The position numbers and the translations under genes were made by a program. Shown piece after piece: positions 53,839 to 62,374 of a stretch of DNA of 64,000 nucleotides. The notes under the pieces were generated by a model. It searched no databases and was not told where the DNA came from. It saw nothing but the letters and a program-made list of their open reading frames with translations. Positions within the stretch are counted from its first letter, which is position 1, and each line of letters starts with the position of its first letter. The DNA comes from Bifidobacterium callitrichidarum. GTDB taxonomy: Bacteria; Actinomycetota; Actinomycetes; Actinomycetales; Bifidobacteriaceae. Where the stretch lies: positions 83,542 to 147,541 of the forward strand of contig NZ_QFFM01000004.1 in NCBI RefSeq assembly GCF_003129905.1, read 5' to 3'.

Positions 53839-53974
53839 ATGTCACCAAAAGGCAACTTGTTTATTATGCCACAACCTATCGATCTGGCAAATCGGTGTTT
53901 CGCCAGCATCGCAAACGACCTCGATGCTATGGCACAGTTCCACTCGCCATCAATCATATCGACCACATGCAACC

Positions 53975-54008
53975 GTTTTGGTCGTTTTAGATGTTTTGGC
54001 CGATATAA
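53975..54008 (+). promoter_or_regulatory. Antitoxin promoter with direct repeats
   Basis: TATAAT (54003-54008) lies 19 bases before the antitoxin ATG. GTTTTGGTCG and GTTTTGGCCG are direct repeats about 20 bases apart just upstream, a possible autoregulatory operator. Confidence 0.6.
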
Positions 54009-54027
54009 TAAACGAAGGAGGTGTACT

Positions 54028-54558
54028 ATGACCGCAGAACACGAACTCACCATTCCACGCGCGATTCTTCCTTCCAAGAACATCGAAGACATGTCACTGT
54101 TGGAAGGCATCACAGCCAGACTCCTGGATGAAGAAATCTTCATCCGTGACGCGAAAGGCGTGGAATCACCGCTCCCATCGCAACTGAAGGAAGCCGTGCA
54201 ACAAACCGCAATGCTTCTTTCTCAGGGGAAGAGCGTCATCATCGAATCAGCCGATCAGACTCTGTCCACGGAACAGGCTGCGGAAATTCTGGGCGTATCA
54301 CGACAAACATTGATCAGAATGCTGGATCGCGGTCTCATCCCCTACTCAAGACCTTCAAAGCACCGCAAAATCAAACTTACCGATTTGTTGGAATATCAAC
54401 GATCGACCAGCAGCCAAAAAAACGCTGCACTCGCCCAAATGGTTTCAGCCGGAGAATCCGACGGACTGTACGACATTCCCGAACCGTTGCCGGAAGAAGC
54501 TGCGCAAGCCATCGCATCGATAAGGAAAGAACAGTCCGATGTTGTCGGTGTTTCTTGA
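54028..54558 (+). CDS. Antitoxin with excisionase-type DNA-binding domain
   Basis: 176 residues, AAGGAGG before the ATG. Residues about 90-135 form a helix-turn-helix of the excisionase family (LSTEQAAEILGVSRQTLIRM, then LIPYSRPSKHRKIKLTDLLE). The N-terminal third is of unknown fold. The C-terminus likely contacts the toxin. Its end overlaps the PIN-domain frame by 20 bases, a standard toxin-antitoxin layout. Since the toxin is interrupted, this may now be an orphan antitoxin. Confidence 0.82.
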   Translation: MTAEHELTIPRAILPSKNIEDMSLLEGITARLLDEEIFIRDAKGVESPLPSQLKEAVQQTAMLLSQGKSVIIESADQTLSTEQAAEILGVSRQTLIRMLDRGLIPYSRPSKHRKIKLTDLLEYQRSTSSQKNAALAQMVSAGESDGLYDIPEPLPEEAAQAIASIRKEQSDVVGVS

Positions 54559-55096
54559 TGCCAACATCATCTATTCCATAACGTTGACCGACGTGCTGCT
54601 GACACTGGCGGAGCATCGGCTCTTTCTGCCCCTTTGGTCGCAGAAAGTATTGGATGAGGCTCAACAAGCCGCAAGTAGAACTTTGCCGCAGGCCATGCAG
54701 CCGGCTTTTTGCCGACGTTTGGCCATTATGAATCAGGCTTTTCCGGAATCATCCATCCAAGTTTCGAAAGAGGATTGTGAACGATACAATCTTCCCGATC
54801 CCAACGACTGACATGTGCTCGCCGCAGCTCTCAACGGCGGCGCGGATTTGCTTATGACCCGCAATCTCAAAGATTTTCCCCAGCCGATTTTGGAACGATA
54901 TCGAATACGGTCAACAAGTCCCGACGATTTTCTGTGTTGGCTGGCCGCACGACAGACCGATGCCGTCTTCGAGTCACTTCGCGAGCTCATCAAACTGAGA
55001 CGCAATCCACCGATGGACATCATCGACTTGGGCAATCGGCTTGAGCGTTCAGGAGCCGTTCGTTTCGCGCGCCTCGTGAGGCAAGACAAACAGTAA
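54539..55096 (+). pseudogene. PIN-domain toxin interrupted by TGA
   Basis: VapC-like ribonuclease toxin in two same-frame pieces. The N-terminal 90 residues start MLSVFLDANIIYS (first catalytic Asp) and end LPDPND, then TGA at 54809-54811, then HVLAAALNGGADLLMTRNLK. Relatives of this PIN_3-type family read DPDDRHVLAAA, so the TGA stands where CGA (Arg) is expected, a single C-to-T change. The rest continues for 94 codons to a normal stop. Confidence 0.85.
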
Positions 55097-55097
55097 A

Positions 55098-55127
55098 GCT
55101 CCGTCAAACCAAGACCGACATTAATCC
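55098..55127 (+). repeat. MITE-like element remnant H
   Basis: GCTCCGTCAAACCAAGACCG then ACATTAATCC resembles the left terminal repeat; nothing else of the element remains. Confidence 0.5.
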
Positions 55128-55154
55128 CGCGGGCCATCGTTTGGCATCAAAAAG

Positions 55155-55901
55155 TCAGTTGTCATCCGGCACGGCTTGGCCGGGGCAGGTGTGGAGGACG
55201 GCGAGCATGGCGTCCTTTTCGGACGAGGTGACGGTGAGATGGTATTTGTCCTTGACGCCGATCTGGCGGGCCACGTAGTCACAACGGTAGTCGCCGTTGG
55301 TGGGCAGCCAGTAGGCGGCGGAGGCGGAGCCCTTCTCTTGATTGGCCGGGCCGTCCACGGCGAGTAGATTGTACTGGTCGTTGCCGAACTGGCGGCGTTC
55401 CACGGTACTCCAGTCGCGTGCGCCGGACTGCCAGGCGTTTTCGAGCGCCACCACATGGTCGATCTGGACCTTGGCGCTGGTGGTGCGGCCGCGCACGAAA
55501 TGGATGGTCTTGCCGGTATACGGGTCGTCAAGGGTGCCGGAGGCGACCTCGCATGAGCCGGCGTACTTGTACTGCACATCCGTCAGGTCGCGGGCGAGCA
55601 CGTCCTCACGGGCATCGCAACCGTTGCCATCCGTGTCTTCCTCACGGAAGCCGAAGGAATCACGGTCGTAGCCGGAAGCGTTCTGATTGTCGTCCACGAT
55701 GAGACGATTCAGGGTGTCCGCGGCCGAACCGGTGGCCGTGTAGCCACCGGTCATACGGGCCGCCTCAGAACTGACCTGCGGCAGCATAAGGCCGACGGTC
55801 ACGCCGATCACAGCGGCGAGCACCAGCAGGATCAGCACACGCTCCAATGGATTGGATGCGTTGAAACCGCGGCGGAAATGGGCATTACGACGTCGTGCCA
55901 T
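55155..55901 (-). CDS. Membrane-anchored or secreted HNH nuclease (DUF1524-like)
   Basis: 248 residues, start at 55901 (MARRRNAHFRRGF). A basic N-terminus and TM/signal segment (ERVLILLVLAAVIGVTVGLM) place the domain outside the cell. The nuclease motif is VQIDHVVALENAWQSGA with NLLAVDGPANQEKGSASAAY and WLPTNGDYRCDYVARQIGVK, as in the GmrSD C-terminal/DUF1524 HNH group. Asp/Cys content suggests a disulphide. Probably an extracellular DNase for nutrient scavenging or competition; inferred. Confidence 0.85.
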   Translation of the reverse strand: MARRRNAHFRRGFNASNPLERVLILLVLAAVIGVTVGLMLPQVSSEAARMTGGYTATGSAADTLNRLIVDDNQNASGYDRDSFGFREEDTDGNGCDAREDVLARDLTDVQYKYAGSCEVASGTLDDPYTGKTIHFVRGRTTSAKVQIDHVVALENAWQSGARDWSTVERRQFGNDQYNLLAVDGPANQEKGSASAAYWLPTNGDYRCDYVARQIGVKDKYHLTVTSSEKDAMLAVLHTCPGQAVPDDN

Positions 55902-55904
55902 CAA

Positions 55905-56774
55905 TCAGGCGTAGGTGAAGGTGGCGGGGTCGTGGCCGGCGCGGGTCGGGCCGTCGAGCGCGTCGATGGCGGCGTGCTCCTCGGCGGTCAGGGCGAAACC
56001 GAACAGGTCCAGGTTCTCCTTCTGGCGCTCGGCGTGCACGGACTTGGGGATGATGATCGTGCCGTTCTCGATGTGCCAGCGCAGGATCGCCTGGGCGGGG
56101 CTCACGCCGTGGGCTTCGGCGATGCGGGCGATGGTGCCGTCGCCGGCGTTGAGGTCGGCGCCGCGGGCCATCGGCGAGTAGGCCTCCACCGCGATACCGT
56201 GCTCCTTGCAGAAGTCCACCACTTCGCGCTGCTGCCAGGTGGGGTGCAGCTCGATCTGGTTGACGGCCGGCCAGGAGCCGGTCTCCTCATGCAGTCGCTT
56301 CAGGTCGGCGGGCATGAAGTTGCACACGCCGAGCGTACGGGCAAAGCCTTCGTTGCGCAGCTTGATGAACGCCTTCCAGGTTTCGCTGCTGCGCCAGTCG
56401 AACGGGGTGGGCCAGTGGATCATGTACATGTCCACATAGTCGAGCTGGAGCTTGGTCAGGGAATCCTCGAAGGCGCGCAGGGCGGAATCGTAGCCCTGCT
56501 GGGAGTCGCGCAGCTTGGTGGTGACCCACAGGGTCTCGCGCTTGGCTCCCTTGTTGTAGCCGGTGGCGGCGAGCGCGCGGCCCACGCCGGCCTCGTTGTT
56601 GTATCCGGCGGCACCGTCGATGTGACGGTAGCCGGCTTCCAGCGCGGATTCGACGACCGGTTCGGCGCCCTCGTCGTCGATGCGCAGCACGCCCAGGCCG
56701 ATCTGCGGGATGGAATGGCCGTCCTTCAGGGCGATGTCCGGCACGTTGGCGGGGTTGATGTGACCGTTGGTCAT
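55905..56774 (-). CDS. Aldo/keto reductase
   Basis: NADPH-dependent reductase of the 2,5-diketo-gluconate reductase type, 289 residues; start at 56774 with AAGGAG. Catalytic tetrad region: ALEAGYRHIDGAAGYNNEAG (Asp and Tyr), VTTKLRDSQQG (Lys), MIHWPTPFDW (His). NADP-binding GTIIIPKSVHAERQKENL near the C-terminus. Three bases separate it from the nuclease gene. The substrate is unknown. Confidence 0.94.
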   Translation of the reverse strand: MTNGHINPANVPDIALKDGHSIPQIGLGVLRIDDEGAEPVVESALEAGYRHIDGAAGYNNEAGVGRALAATGYNKGAKRETLWVTTKLRDSQQGYDSALRAFEDSLTKLQLDYVDMYMIHWPTPFDWRSSETWKAFIKLRNEGFARTLGVCNFMPADLKRLHEETGSWPAVNQIELHPTWQQREVVDFCKEHGIAVEAYSPMARGADLNAGDGTIARIAEAHGVSPAQAILRWHIENGTIIIPKSVHAERQKENLDLFGFALTAEEHAAIDALDGPTRAGHDPATFTYA

Positions 56775-56820
56775 GATGCGATGCTCCTTCGTTGCTTCAA
56801 CTACACGCCACTGTACACGG

Positions 56821-57879
56821 TTAGCGCGTGGAGGCGCGGGCGATGACCTGGGATTGGGTGGTGAGCAGTTCGGGGCTGGTGATGTCGCCGCGGATGCGTC
56901 CGAGGATGCGTTCGACGGCGGTGGGCGCGGTCCAGTCGAGCCGCGAATCCATCGTGGTGAGCGGAATCTGGAGGTAGGGAGCCTCCTCGATGTTGTCGAA
57001 GCCGATGACTTGCACCTGGGCGGGCACGTCATAACCCGAGATGCGCAATGCGGTGAGCGTGCCGATGGCCAGCTGGTCGTTCAGGGCCACCACACCATCG
57101 AACGGCACGCCGGAGTCGATGAGCTGCTGGGTCACGCGCGCGCCGGCACCGATCGTCCAGTCCTGATCGGTGGCACCGATGAGTCGAGGGTCGAGGGCGA
57201 GACCACGACGGTGCGTCTCCTCGATGACACCACGCAGACGCAACTGCGCATTGCCTTCGACGGCCTGCAGCAGGGCCGCCTCGTCGTAGGCACCACGCGC
57301 ACCCACCACGGCGAGACGTGAAGAGCCGTGGTCATAGAGGTATCCGGCAGCGGTCGCCGCGGCTGCCACATCGTCCGGCGTCACATGATCGGCCACACCC
57401 CATGTGGTGCGGGCACCGACCACCACCAACGGAAAATCGACGTCCAAGTCCTCGCGGGTGATGTTCTCCACCTCGCTCATCGACAGGATCATGCCGTCAG
57501 ACACGGTGGAGTTGAACTTCCGCAGCAGGTCGCGCGCGCCTTTGGCCGATCCTTCCGCGTAGGTGGTGACGTACACGGAGTAGTCATGCCGGCGGGCGGC
57601 GTCGATGATGCGGTTGGCGAGGTCGGCGAGATACGGCGGTGTGAGGGAGGGCACGGCGAGCGTGATGAAGCCGGTGTGGTTGCGGTTGAGGTTGCGGGCG
57701 GCCACGTTGACTTGGTAGCCGAGCTCCCTGATCACCTGCTCCACTTTGGCGCGGGTTTCCTCGCTCATACGGCCGGAGTCGTTGATCACGTTCGAGGCGG
57801 TTTTCAGCGAGACGCCCGCGGCCTGCGCCACATCGCGCAGCGTGACGCGCTTTTTGGTGTCCGACTTCATCCTGCTCAC
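56821..57879 (-). CDS. LacI-family regulator of the galactoside cluster
   Basis: Sugar-responsive repressor, 352 residues from a GTG start at 57879, which has GGAGGG seven bases upstream; the ATG three codons later is possible. HTH: RVTLRDVAQAAGVSLKTASN, with hinge helix LGYQVNVAARNLNRNH, then the effector domain. It lies next to the beta-galactosidase cluster, and LacI-type palindromes precede that cluster at 63.8 kb, so it is the likely regulator. Confidence 0.9.
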   Translation of the reverse strand: MSRMKSDTKKRVTLRDVAQAAGVSLKTASNVINDSGRMSEETRAKVEQVIRELGYQVNVAARNLNRNHTGFITLAVPSLTPPYLADLANRIIDAARRHDYSVYVTTYAEGSAKGARDLLRKFNSTVSDGMILSMSEVENITREDLDVDFPLVVVGARTTWGVADHVTPDDVAAAATAAGYLYDHGSSRLAVVGARGAYDEAALLQAVEGNAQLRLRGVIEETHRRGLALDPRLIGATDQDWTIGAGARVTQQLIDSGVPFDGVVALNDQLAIGTLTALRISGYDVPAQVQVIGFDNIEEAPYLQIPLTTMDSRLDWTAPTAVERILGRIRGDITSPELLTTQSQVIARASTR

Positions 57880-57913
57880 GCGAGGCCCTCCATATGATAC
57901 GAGGCATGTGGCC

Positions 57914-58029
57914 GGCTCCGTCACACCAATATCGATATGACCCCATCGGACCGCCCCTCAGTCGGCTTAGCCGCCGGCTGCTCGGCAGGAGCGCCACGAA
58001 AGGGCCGTCAGTATCGGCGTAACGGAGCC
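57914..58029 (+). repeat. MITE-like element copy I, drifted
   Basis: Left end GGCTCCGTCACACCAATATC, right end GTATCGGCGTAACGGAGCC; core ACCGCCCCTCAGTCGGCTTA. Several changes from the consensus, about 116 bp. Confidence 0.8.
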
Positions 58030-58043
58030 TTCCGGTAACGTCG

Positions 58044-60182
58044 CTATTCTACCCGCCTGGTGACGAGCACGGCGTTCCGTGCCAGCGTATACCCGCCCAG
58101 GTCCGGGCCGTTCTCGCAACGATGGGCGAGCACCGGTTCTCCGGCGATGTCCTTCAGCTCGACCGGCTGCGTGGCGCGGTTGATGTAGAAGTCGAATCGG
58201 ATGACACCGTCCGGCGAGCGGCGGACGGTGTGCAGGACGCGCGGGTCGGGCGCGTGCGTTGCGTCACCGTCTGTTTCGCTGTCCGTCTTGCCACTTGGCT
58301 CACCGCCGAACGCGGGTAGCAGGCCGATGAGTTGCGCGATGTCGTGACGGTCGAGGTCGCAACCTACGTAGATGCCGGTGCCAGTGCCGTACGGATGACT
58401 GGTGACGGCGGGCGTGCCGTCGAGTTCCCAATCTGCGGCTGCGGGGCCTTGGTAGGTGGCGATGATATGGGTGTCGGGAGCGACGGAGGTCACGTCGTTC
58501 TGCCACAGGCGGGTGGTCAGCCCGTTGGACAGGCGGATTTCGACAGGTTCGCCTTCGGCTTCGGGGCCGAGGATGTTGAATTCCTCGCTGCGGATGCCAA
58601 GCATGGTGCGCAGGAGTCCGTCGCCGGCACCGGGGTAGCCGCCGAGGCCGATATGGAAGCGCTCGTCAATCAGTCCGGTGGCGTAGCCGATGATCACGGT
58701 GCCGCCGGCGTGCGCGAAGTCGGCGATGCGGCGGACGTCCTCGGCGGATAGGGCGATCACGGTGGGCAGGACGATGGTTCGGTAGCCGGACCAGTCGTAG
58801 GCGAGCGGCACCACGTCGGCGCGACGGCCGACGTCCAGGAGGCCTCGGTACCAGTCGCGCACGTCGTGCCAGTGGTTGAGTTTCATACTGGGCAGGGTCT
58901 GGGAGCGGGTAGCCCATTCGGATTCGGCGCTGAACAGGATGGCCGTGTCCGCGTGCTCGAGTTCGGTGCCCTGCAGGCCGGCCTCGGACAGGGTTTCGAG
59001 GATGCCGCCGAGTTCGCACACGCCGCGGAAGACTTTGGAGTCAGCACCGGCGTGGGGCACCATCGCGGAGTGGAATGCCTCCGCGCCGAACGCGGACTGC
59101 CGCCATTGGAAGAAGTTGATGGCGTCGGCGCCCATGGCCACGTGGGCCAGGGAGTCGCGTACGAGTTCGCCGTGGCGTTTGCGGGTGTTGAGAGGCTTCC
59201 ATTGGACTGCGGACGTGGAGTGTTCCATCACATACCACGGTTTGCCCAGAGCGAGGGAGTCCATGAGCGCGTCCGAGCAGGCGAGCTCGTCCAGATGGGA
59301 TTCGCCCTCGTGGAAGTAGTGGTCGTTGGACACGAAGTCGATCTCGTTGGCCCACTGGGCGTAGTCCATCGTGCACTGGTCGGTGGAGACCATGAAGTTC
59401 GTGGTGAATGGCTTGCCGGGGCAGATCTCTTCGATGGCGTCGCGTTCGGCCTTGTAGAAGTCGAGGAGCATGTCGTTGCCGAAACGCTCGTAATCGAGCT
59501 GTTGGGCGGGGTTGACCATCGCGTCGCCGCCCATGTGGCGCGGCAGTTGGACTTCGCCGAAGTCGTTGACGTGCTGGGACCAGAACGCGGTGCCCCATGC
59601 CTCGTTGAGCGCCTCAATGGTGCCGTAGCGGTTCTCGCACCACCTGCGGAATGCCTTGAGGGCGTTGTCCGAATAGTCGTACCGGTTGTTCCACCCGTAC
59701 TCGTTGCCCATATGCCATGCGGTGACGGTTGGGTTGTCCTTGTAGTGCTCGGCGAGCTTGCGGCACAGGCGCAGCGCGTATTCCTTGAACACCGGGCTCG
59801 TGGGCCGCCAGGACTGACGGGAGCCCGCGTTGACGGTGTGGCCGTACCGGTCGACGGGCAGGACCTCGGGATGCTTGGCGTACAGCCAGATCGGCGCGGA
59901 GGCCGTGGCCGAGGCCAGGTCCACGGCGATGCCGGCGGCTCCGAGCTTGCCGATCACCATGTCCAACCAGTCGAACGTGAACTCACCTTCGCGCGGTTCG
60001 ATCTTGTCCCAGCTGAAGATGGCCAGGGCGACCGTGTTGACGTGCGCCTGCCGCATGAGACGGATGTCCTCGTCGATGACCTCGTCCGGCCACTGATCCG
60101 GGTTGTAGTCGCCGCCAAAGGCGATGCCGCGACCGGTCGAGGTCAGCAGCGCCGGCCACTTGAACGATCTGCGCTCAGTCAT
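58044..60182 (-). CDS. Beta-galactosidase, GH42
   Basis: Hydrolyses terminal beta-galactose from galacto-oligosaccharides; cytoplasmic (no signal). 712 residues from the start at 60182. A (beta/alpha)8 domain with the acid/base Glu161 in HMGNEYGWN and the nucleophile Glu320 in WYVMEHSTSAVQW, then a trimerisation domain (about 400-620) and a C-terminal beta domain. Permease and binding-protein genes precede it in the same direction, so it handles oligosaccharides imported by that system. Galactan-derived or transgalactosylated oligosaccharides are the usual substrates for this arrangement in bifidobacteria. Confidence 0.95.
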   Translation of the reverse strand: MTERRSFKWPALLTSTGRGIAFGGDYNPDQWPDEVIDEDIRLMRQAHVNTVALAIFSWDKIEPREGEFTFDWLDMVIGKLGAAGIAVDLASATASAPIWLYAKHPEVLPVDRYGHTVNAGSRQSWRPTSPVFKEYALRLCRKLAEHYKDNPTVTAWHMGNEYGWNNRYDYSDNALKAFRRWCENRYGTIEALNEAWGTAFWSQHVNDFGEVQLPRHMGGDAMVNPAQQLDYERFGNDMLLDFYKAERDAIEEICPGKPFTTNFMVSTDQCTMDYAQWANEIDFVSNDHYFHEGESHLDELACSDALMDSLALGKPWYVMEHSTSAVQWKPLNTRKRHGELVRDSLAHVAMGADAINFFQWRQSAFGAEAFHSAMVPHAGADSKVFRGVCELGGILETLSEAGLQGTELEHADTAILFSAESEWATRSQTLPSMKLNHWHDVRDWYRGLLDVGRRADVVPLAYDWSGYRTIVLPTVIALSAEDVRRIADFAHAGGTVIIGYATGLIDERFHIGLGGYPGAGDGLLRTMLGIRSEEFNILGPEAEGEPVEIRLSNGLTTRLWQNDVTSVAPDTHIIATYQGPAAADWELDGTPAVTSHPYGTGTGIYVGCDLDRHDIAQLIGLLPAFGGEPSGKTDSETDGDATHAPDPRVLHTVRRSPDGVIRFDFYINRATQPVELKDIAGEPVLAHRCENGPDLGGYTLARNAVLVTRRVE

Positions 60183-60249
60183 GGGAATCACAAGTCCTTT
60201 GGTTGTGTGGGGGGTGTTGTGGGGGTGGGTGGTTGGTCTTGGGACTGGG

Positions 60250-60279
60250 GATGGGATCGGCCTTTGGCCGATTCCATCA
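60250..60279 (-). terminator. Hairpin at the permease-galactosidase junction
   Basis: GATGGAATCGGCC / GGCCGATCCCATC around the permease stop codon, no T tract. Likely an intercistronic mRNA hairpin rather than a full terminator. Confidence 0.5.
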
Positions 60280-61281
60280 CTCCTTAACCGCGCCGGCGGC
60301 CAAACCGGACTGCCAGTACTTCTGCAGGCACAGGAACGCAACCACCAGAGGAATAATCGTGATCAACGAACCCGTAATCACCAGATTCTGAATCGCCTGA
60401 CCACCAGCCGTCGAAGCCTGATCCTTCCACTGGTTCAGACCAATCGTCAACGGATACCAGTTCGAATCCTTCAACATGATCAACGGCAGGAAATAGTTGT
60501 TCCACGTCGCCACAATCGTGAACAACGCCGTCGTCACGATACCCGGCGCCAACAGGGGCAACGAGATCTGGAAGAAGGTACGGAACTCGCCGGCACCATC
60601 CACGCGGGCGGCCTCCAGCAATTCGTCCGGCACGGCCTGATCGCTGAAGATCCACATCAAATACAAACCGAACGTGGACACCAGCGACGGGATGATCATG
60701 GCCCACGGGGTGTTCGTGAGGTTCAGCTTGGCGAACAGGAGGAACTGTGGCACGGCCAGGGCGATGCCGGGGACCGAAATCGCCCCGATGATGACGGCGA
60801 ACACCAGCTTGCGGCCGGGGAAGCGGAACTTCGCCAGGGCGTAGCCGCCCATGATCGCCAGGAGCGTGGCGCCGCCGGCACCGACCAGCACGTACAGGAT
60901 GGTGTTGATGAACCAGCGACCGAAAATGCCATCCTGGTAGGTGAACACGGTCACGATGTTGTCCCACAGGGCGAAGGTCTTGCCGAAACCAAGACCGAAC
61001 GTGGAGGTGAAGTCCGCCTGCGTTTTCGTCGCGTTGATCATCAGGTAGACGAACGGGAACAGGCAGTACACCGCGAAAATCGCGCAGATCACGGTCATCA
61101 CAGTCGAACGCCTCGGGTTGTTTACGTTCGCGAAACCGGACTTCTCCGCACGCTTGCGTTCGGCCTTCTCGTCGGCGGCGATGCGCTTCTGACGTTCCTT
61201 TTCGGCCTTCTTGGCGGCCTTCTCCTGGGCCCTGAGCTCGGCCTCGGTCATACGGCCGGAGGTCATGGTCGCGCTACTCAT
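60277..61281 (-). CDS. Sugar ABC transporter permease, MalG type
   Basis: 334 residues, start at 61281. A 50-residue highly charged Lys/Glu/Ala N-terminal helix precedes six TM segments. The EAA loop is DELLEAARVDGAGEFRTFFQ. Works with the MalF-type permease encoded just upstream and the binding protein at 62.4 kb. No ATPase gene is present; a shared MsiK-type ATPase encoded elsewhere is usual for these systems. Confidence 0.94.
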   Translation of the reverse strand: MSSATMTSGRMTEAELRAQEKAAKKAEKERQKRIAADEKAERKRAEKSGFANVNNPRRSTVMTVICAIFAVYCLFPFVYLMINATKTQADFTSTFGLGFGKTFALWDNIVTVFTYQDGIFGRWFINTILYVLVGAGGATLLAIMGGYALAKFRFPGRKLVFAVIIGAISVPGIALAVPQFLLFAKLNLTNTPWAMIIPSLVSTFGLYLMWIFSDQAVPDELLEAARVDGAGEFRTFFQISLPLLAPGIVTTALFTIVATWNNYFLPLIMLKDSNWYPLTIGLNQWKDQASTAGGQAIQNLVITGSLITIIPLVVAFLCLQKYWQSGLAAGAVKE

Positions 61282-61342
61282 CACGCACGCTCCTTAGTGT
61301 CGGCATCAACGGATTCAACGGTCATCACTGGCATCCGGCGCA

Positions 61343-62278
61343 TCACTTCATCTGCTCCTTCATGCTCTTGAGCTGCACCGCATACGCGATGGCCATCGTG
61401 ATCACAGCCATGGTGATGGCCAGGGCGGCCGCATAGTTGGACTGGTTGCCGGTGAAGCTCAGGTTGTAGGCGTACATGTTCGGCGTGTAATACGTGGTAA
61501 TCGCGTTGCCCGGAACCATATTCTGCAGGATGGAAGGCTCGTTGAACAGCTGGAACGAACCGATGATCGAGAAGATCACGGTAATGGCCAGCGAGCCGCG
61601 CAGCTCGGGGAGCTTGATCTTCTTGACGATCTGCCATTCGGAAGCGCCGTCGATGGAAGCCGCCTCGTACAACGAGTGCGGGATCGTGGACAGTGAGCTG
61701 TAGAAGATCAGCATGTTATAGCCCGTGAACTCCCAGGTGTTGATGTTGCCGATGGAGGCCAGCAGCACCGAAGGCTTAAGCACATCGATGTTCGTGCCGA
61801 AGAAGTCGTTGAACGAGCCGACCAGGCCGTACTTCGCGCCGTACACGAAGCCCCAGATCATGGTCGAGACCACCGCAGGCACCGCGTAGGGCAGGAACGT
61901 CGAGATGCGGAAGAACTTCGTGCCGTGCAGCTTCATCGAATCCAACGCGAGCGCCATCGCGGCCGCGAGGAACAGCATGATCGGCACCTGCACCACCGTG
62001 AACAGTGCCACGCGACCGACCGAGCTCCAGAACTGCTGGTCCACGAACAGGCGGGTGTAGTTCTCGAACCCGACGAACTTGGTGCCGCCGATCATCTGCT
62101 TCTTGAAGAACGAAATGTAGATGGCATACACGATCGGGATGATGAACACGAACACGAACACCACCGCGAACGGCCACATGAACTTCCAACCGCGCCAATC
62201 GGCCTTGTGCTTGTTGACGCGGGCCTCGGGCGTGTGCAGACCGGCCATCTCCGGGCTCACACCTACTGTTTGCGACAT
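61343..62278 (-). CDS. Sugar ABC transporter permease, MalF type
   Basis: 311 residues, AAGGAA upstream of the ATG. Six TM segments; the EAA loop reads SLYEAASIDGASEWQIVKKI. The gene follows the solute-binding protein gene with a 96-bp spacer that contains a strong hairpin, and precedes the MalG-type gene. Confidence 0.94.
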   Translation of the reverse strand: MSQTVGVSPEMAGLHTPEARVNKHKADWRGWKFMWPFAVVFVFVFIIPIVYAIYISFFKKQMIGGTKFVGFENYTRLFVDQQFWSSVGRVALFTVVQVPIMLFLAAAMALALDSMKLHGTKFFRISTFLPYAVPAVVSTMIWGFVYGAKYGLVGSFNDFFGTNIDVLKPSVLLASIGNINTWEFTGYNMLIFYSSLSTIPHSLYEAASIDGASEWQIVKKIKLPELRGSLAITVIFSIIGSFQLFNEPSILQNMVPGNAITTYYTPNMYAYNLSFTGNQSNYAAALAITMAVITMAIAYAVQLKSMKEQMK

Positions 62279-62315
62279 TTCCTTTTCCTTTCCGTCGGCC
62301 TTCCGGGCATGAAAA

Positions 62316-62345
62316 GAGCGGGGATACTGGGGAGCATCCCCGCTC
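62316..62345 (-). terminator. Intercistronic hairpin after the binding-protein gene
   Basis: GAGCGGGGAT / ATCCCCGCTC with a 10-base loop, no long T run. Such hairpins allow more binding protein than permease to be made. Confidence 0.65.
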
Positions 62346-62374
62346 CTGTTGCCTGACTCGCGCCGGCGTGAATC

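Noticed and set aside
54028..54558. Second excisionase of the integrative element
   Set aside because: It lies outside attR, has a PIN-toxin frame overlapping its end and a promoter of its own, so antitoxin is the better reading.
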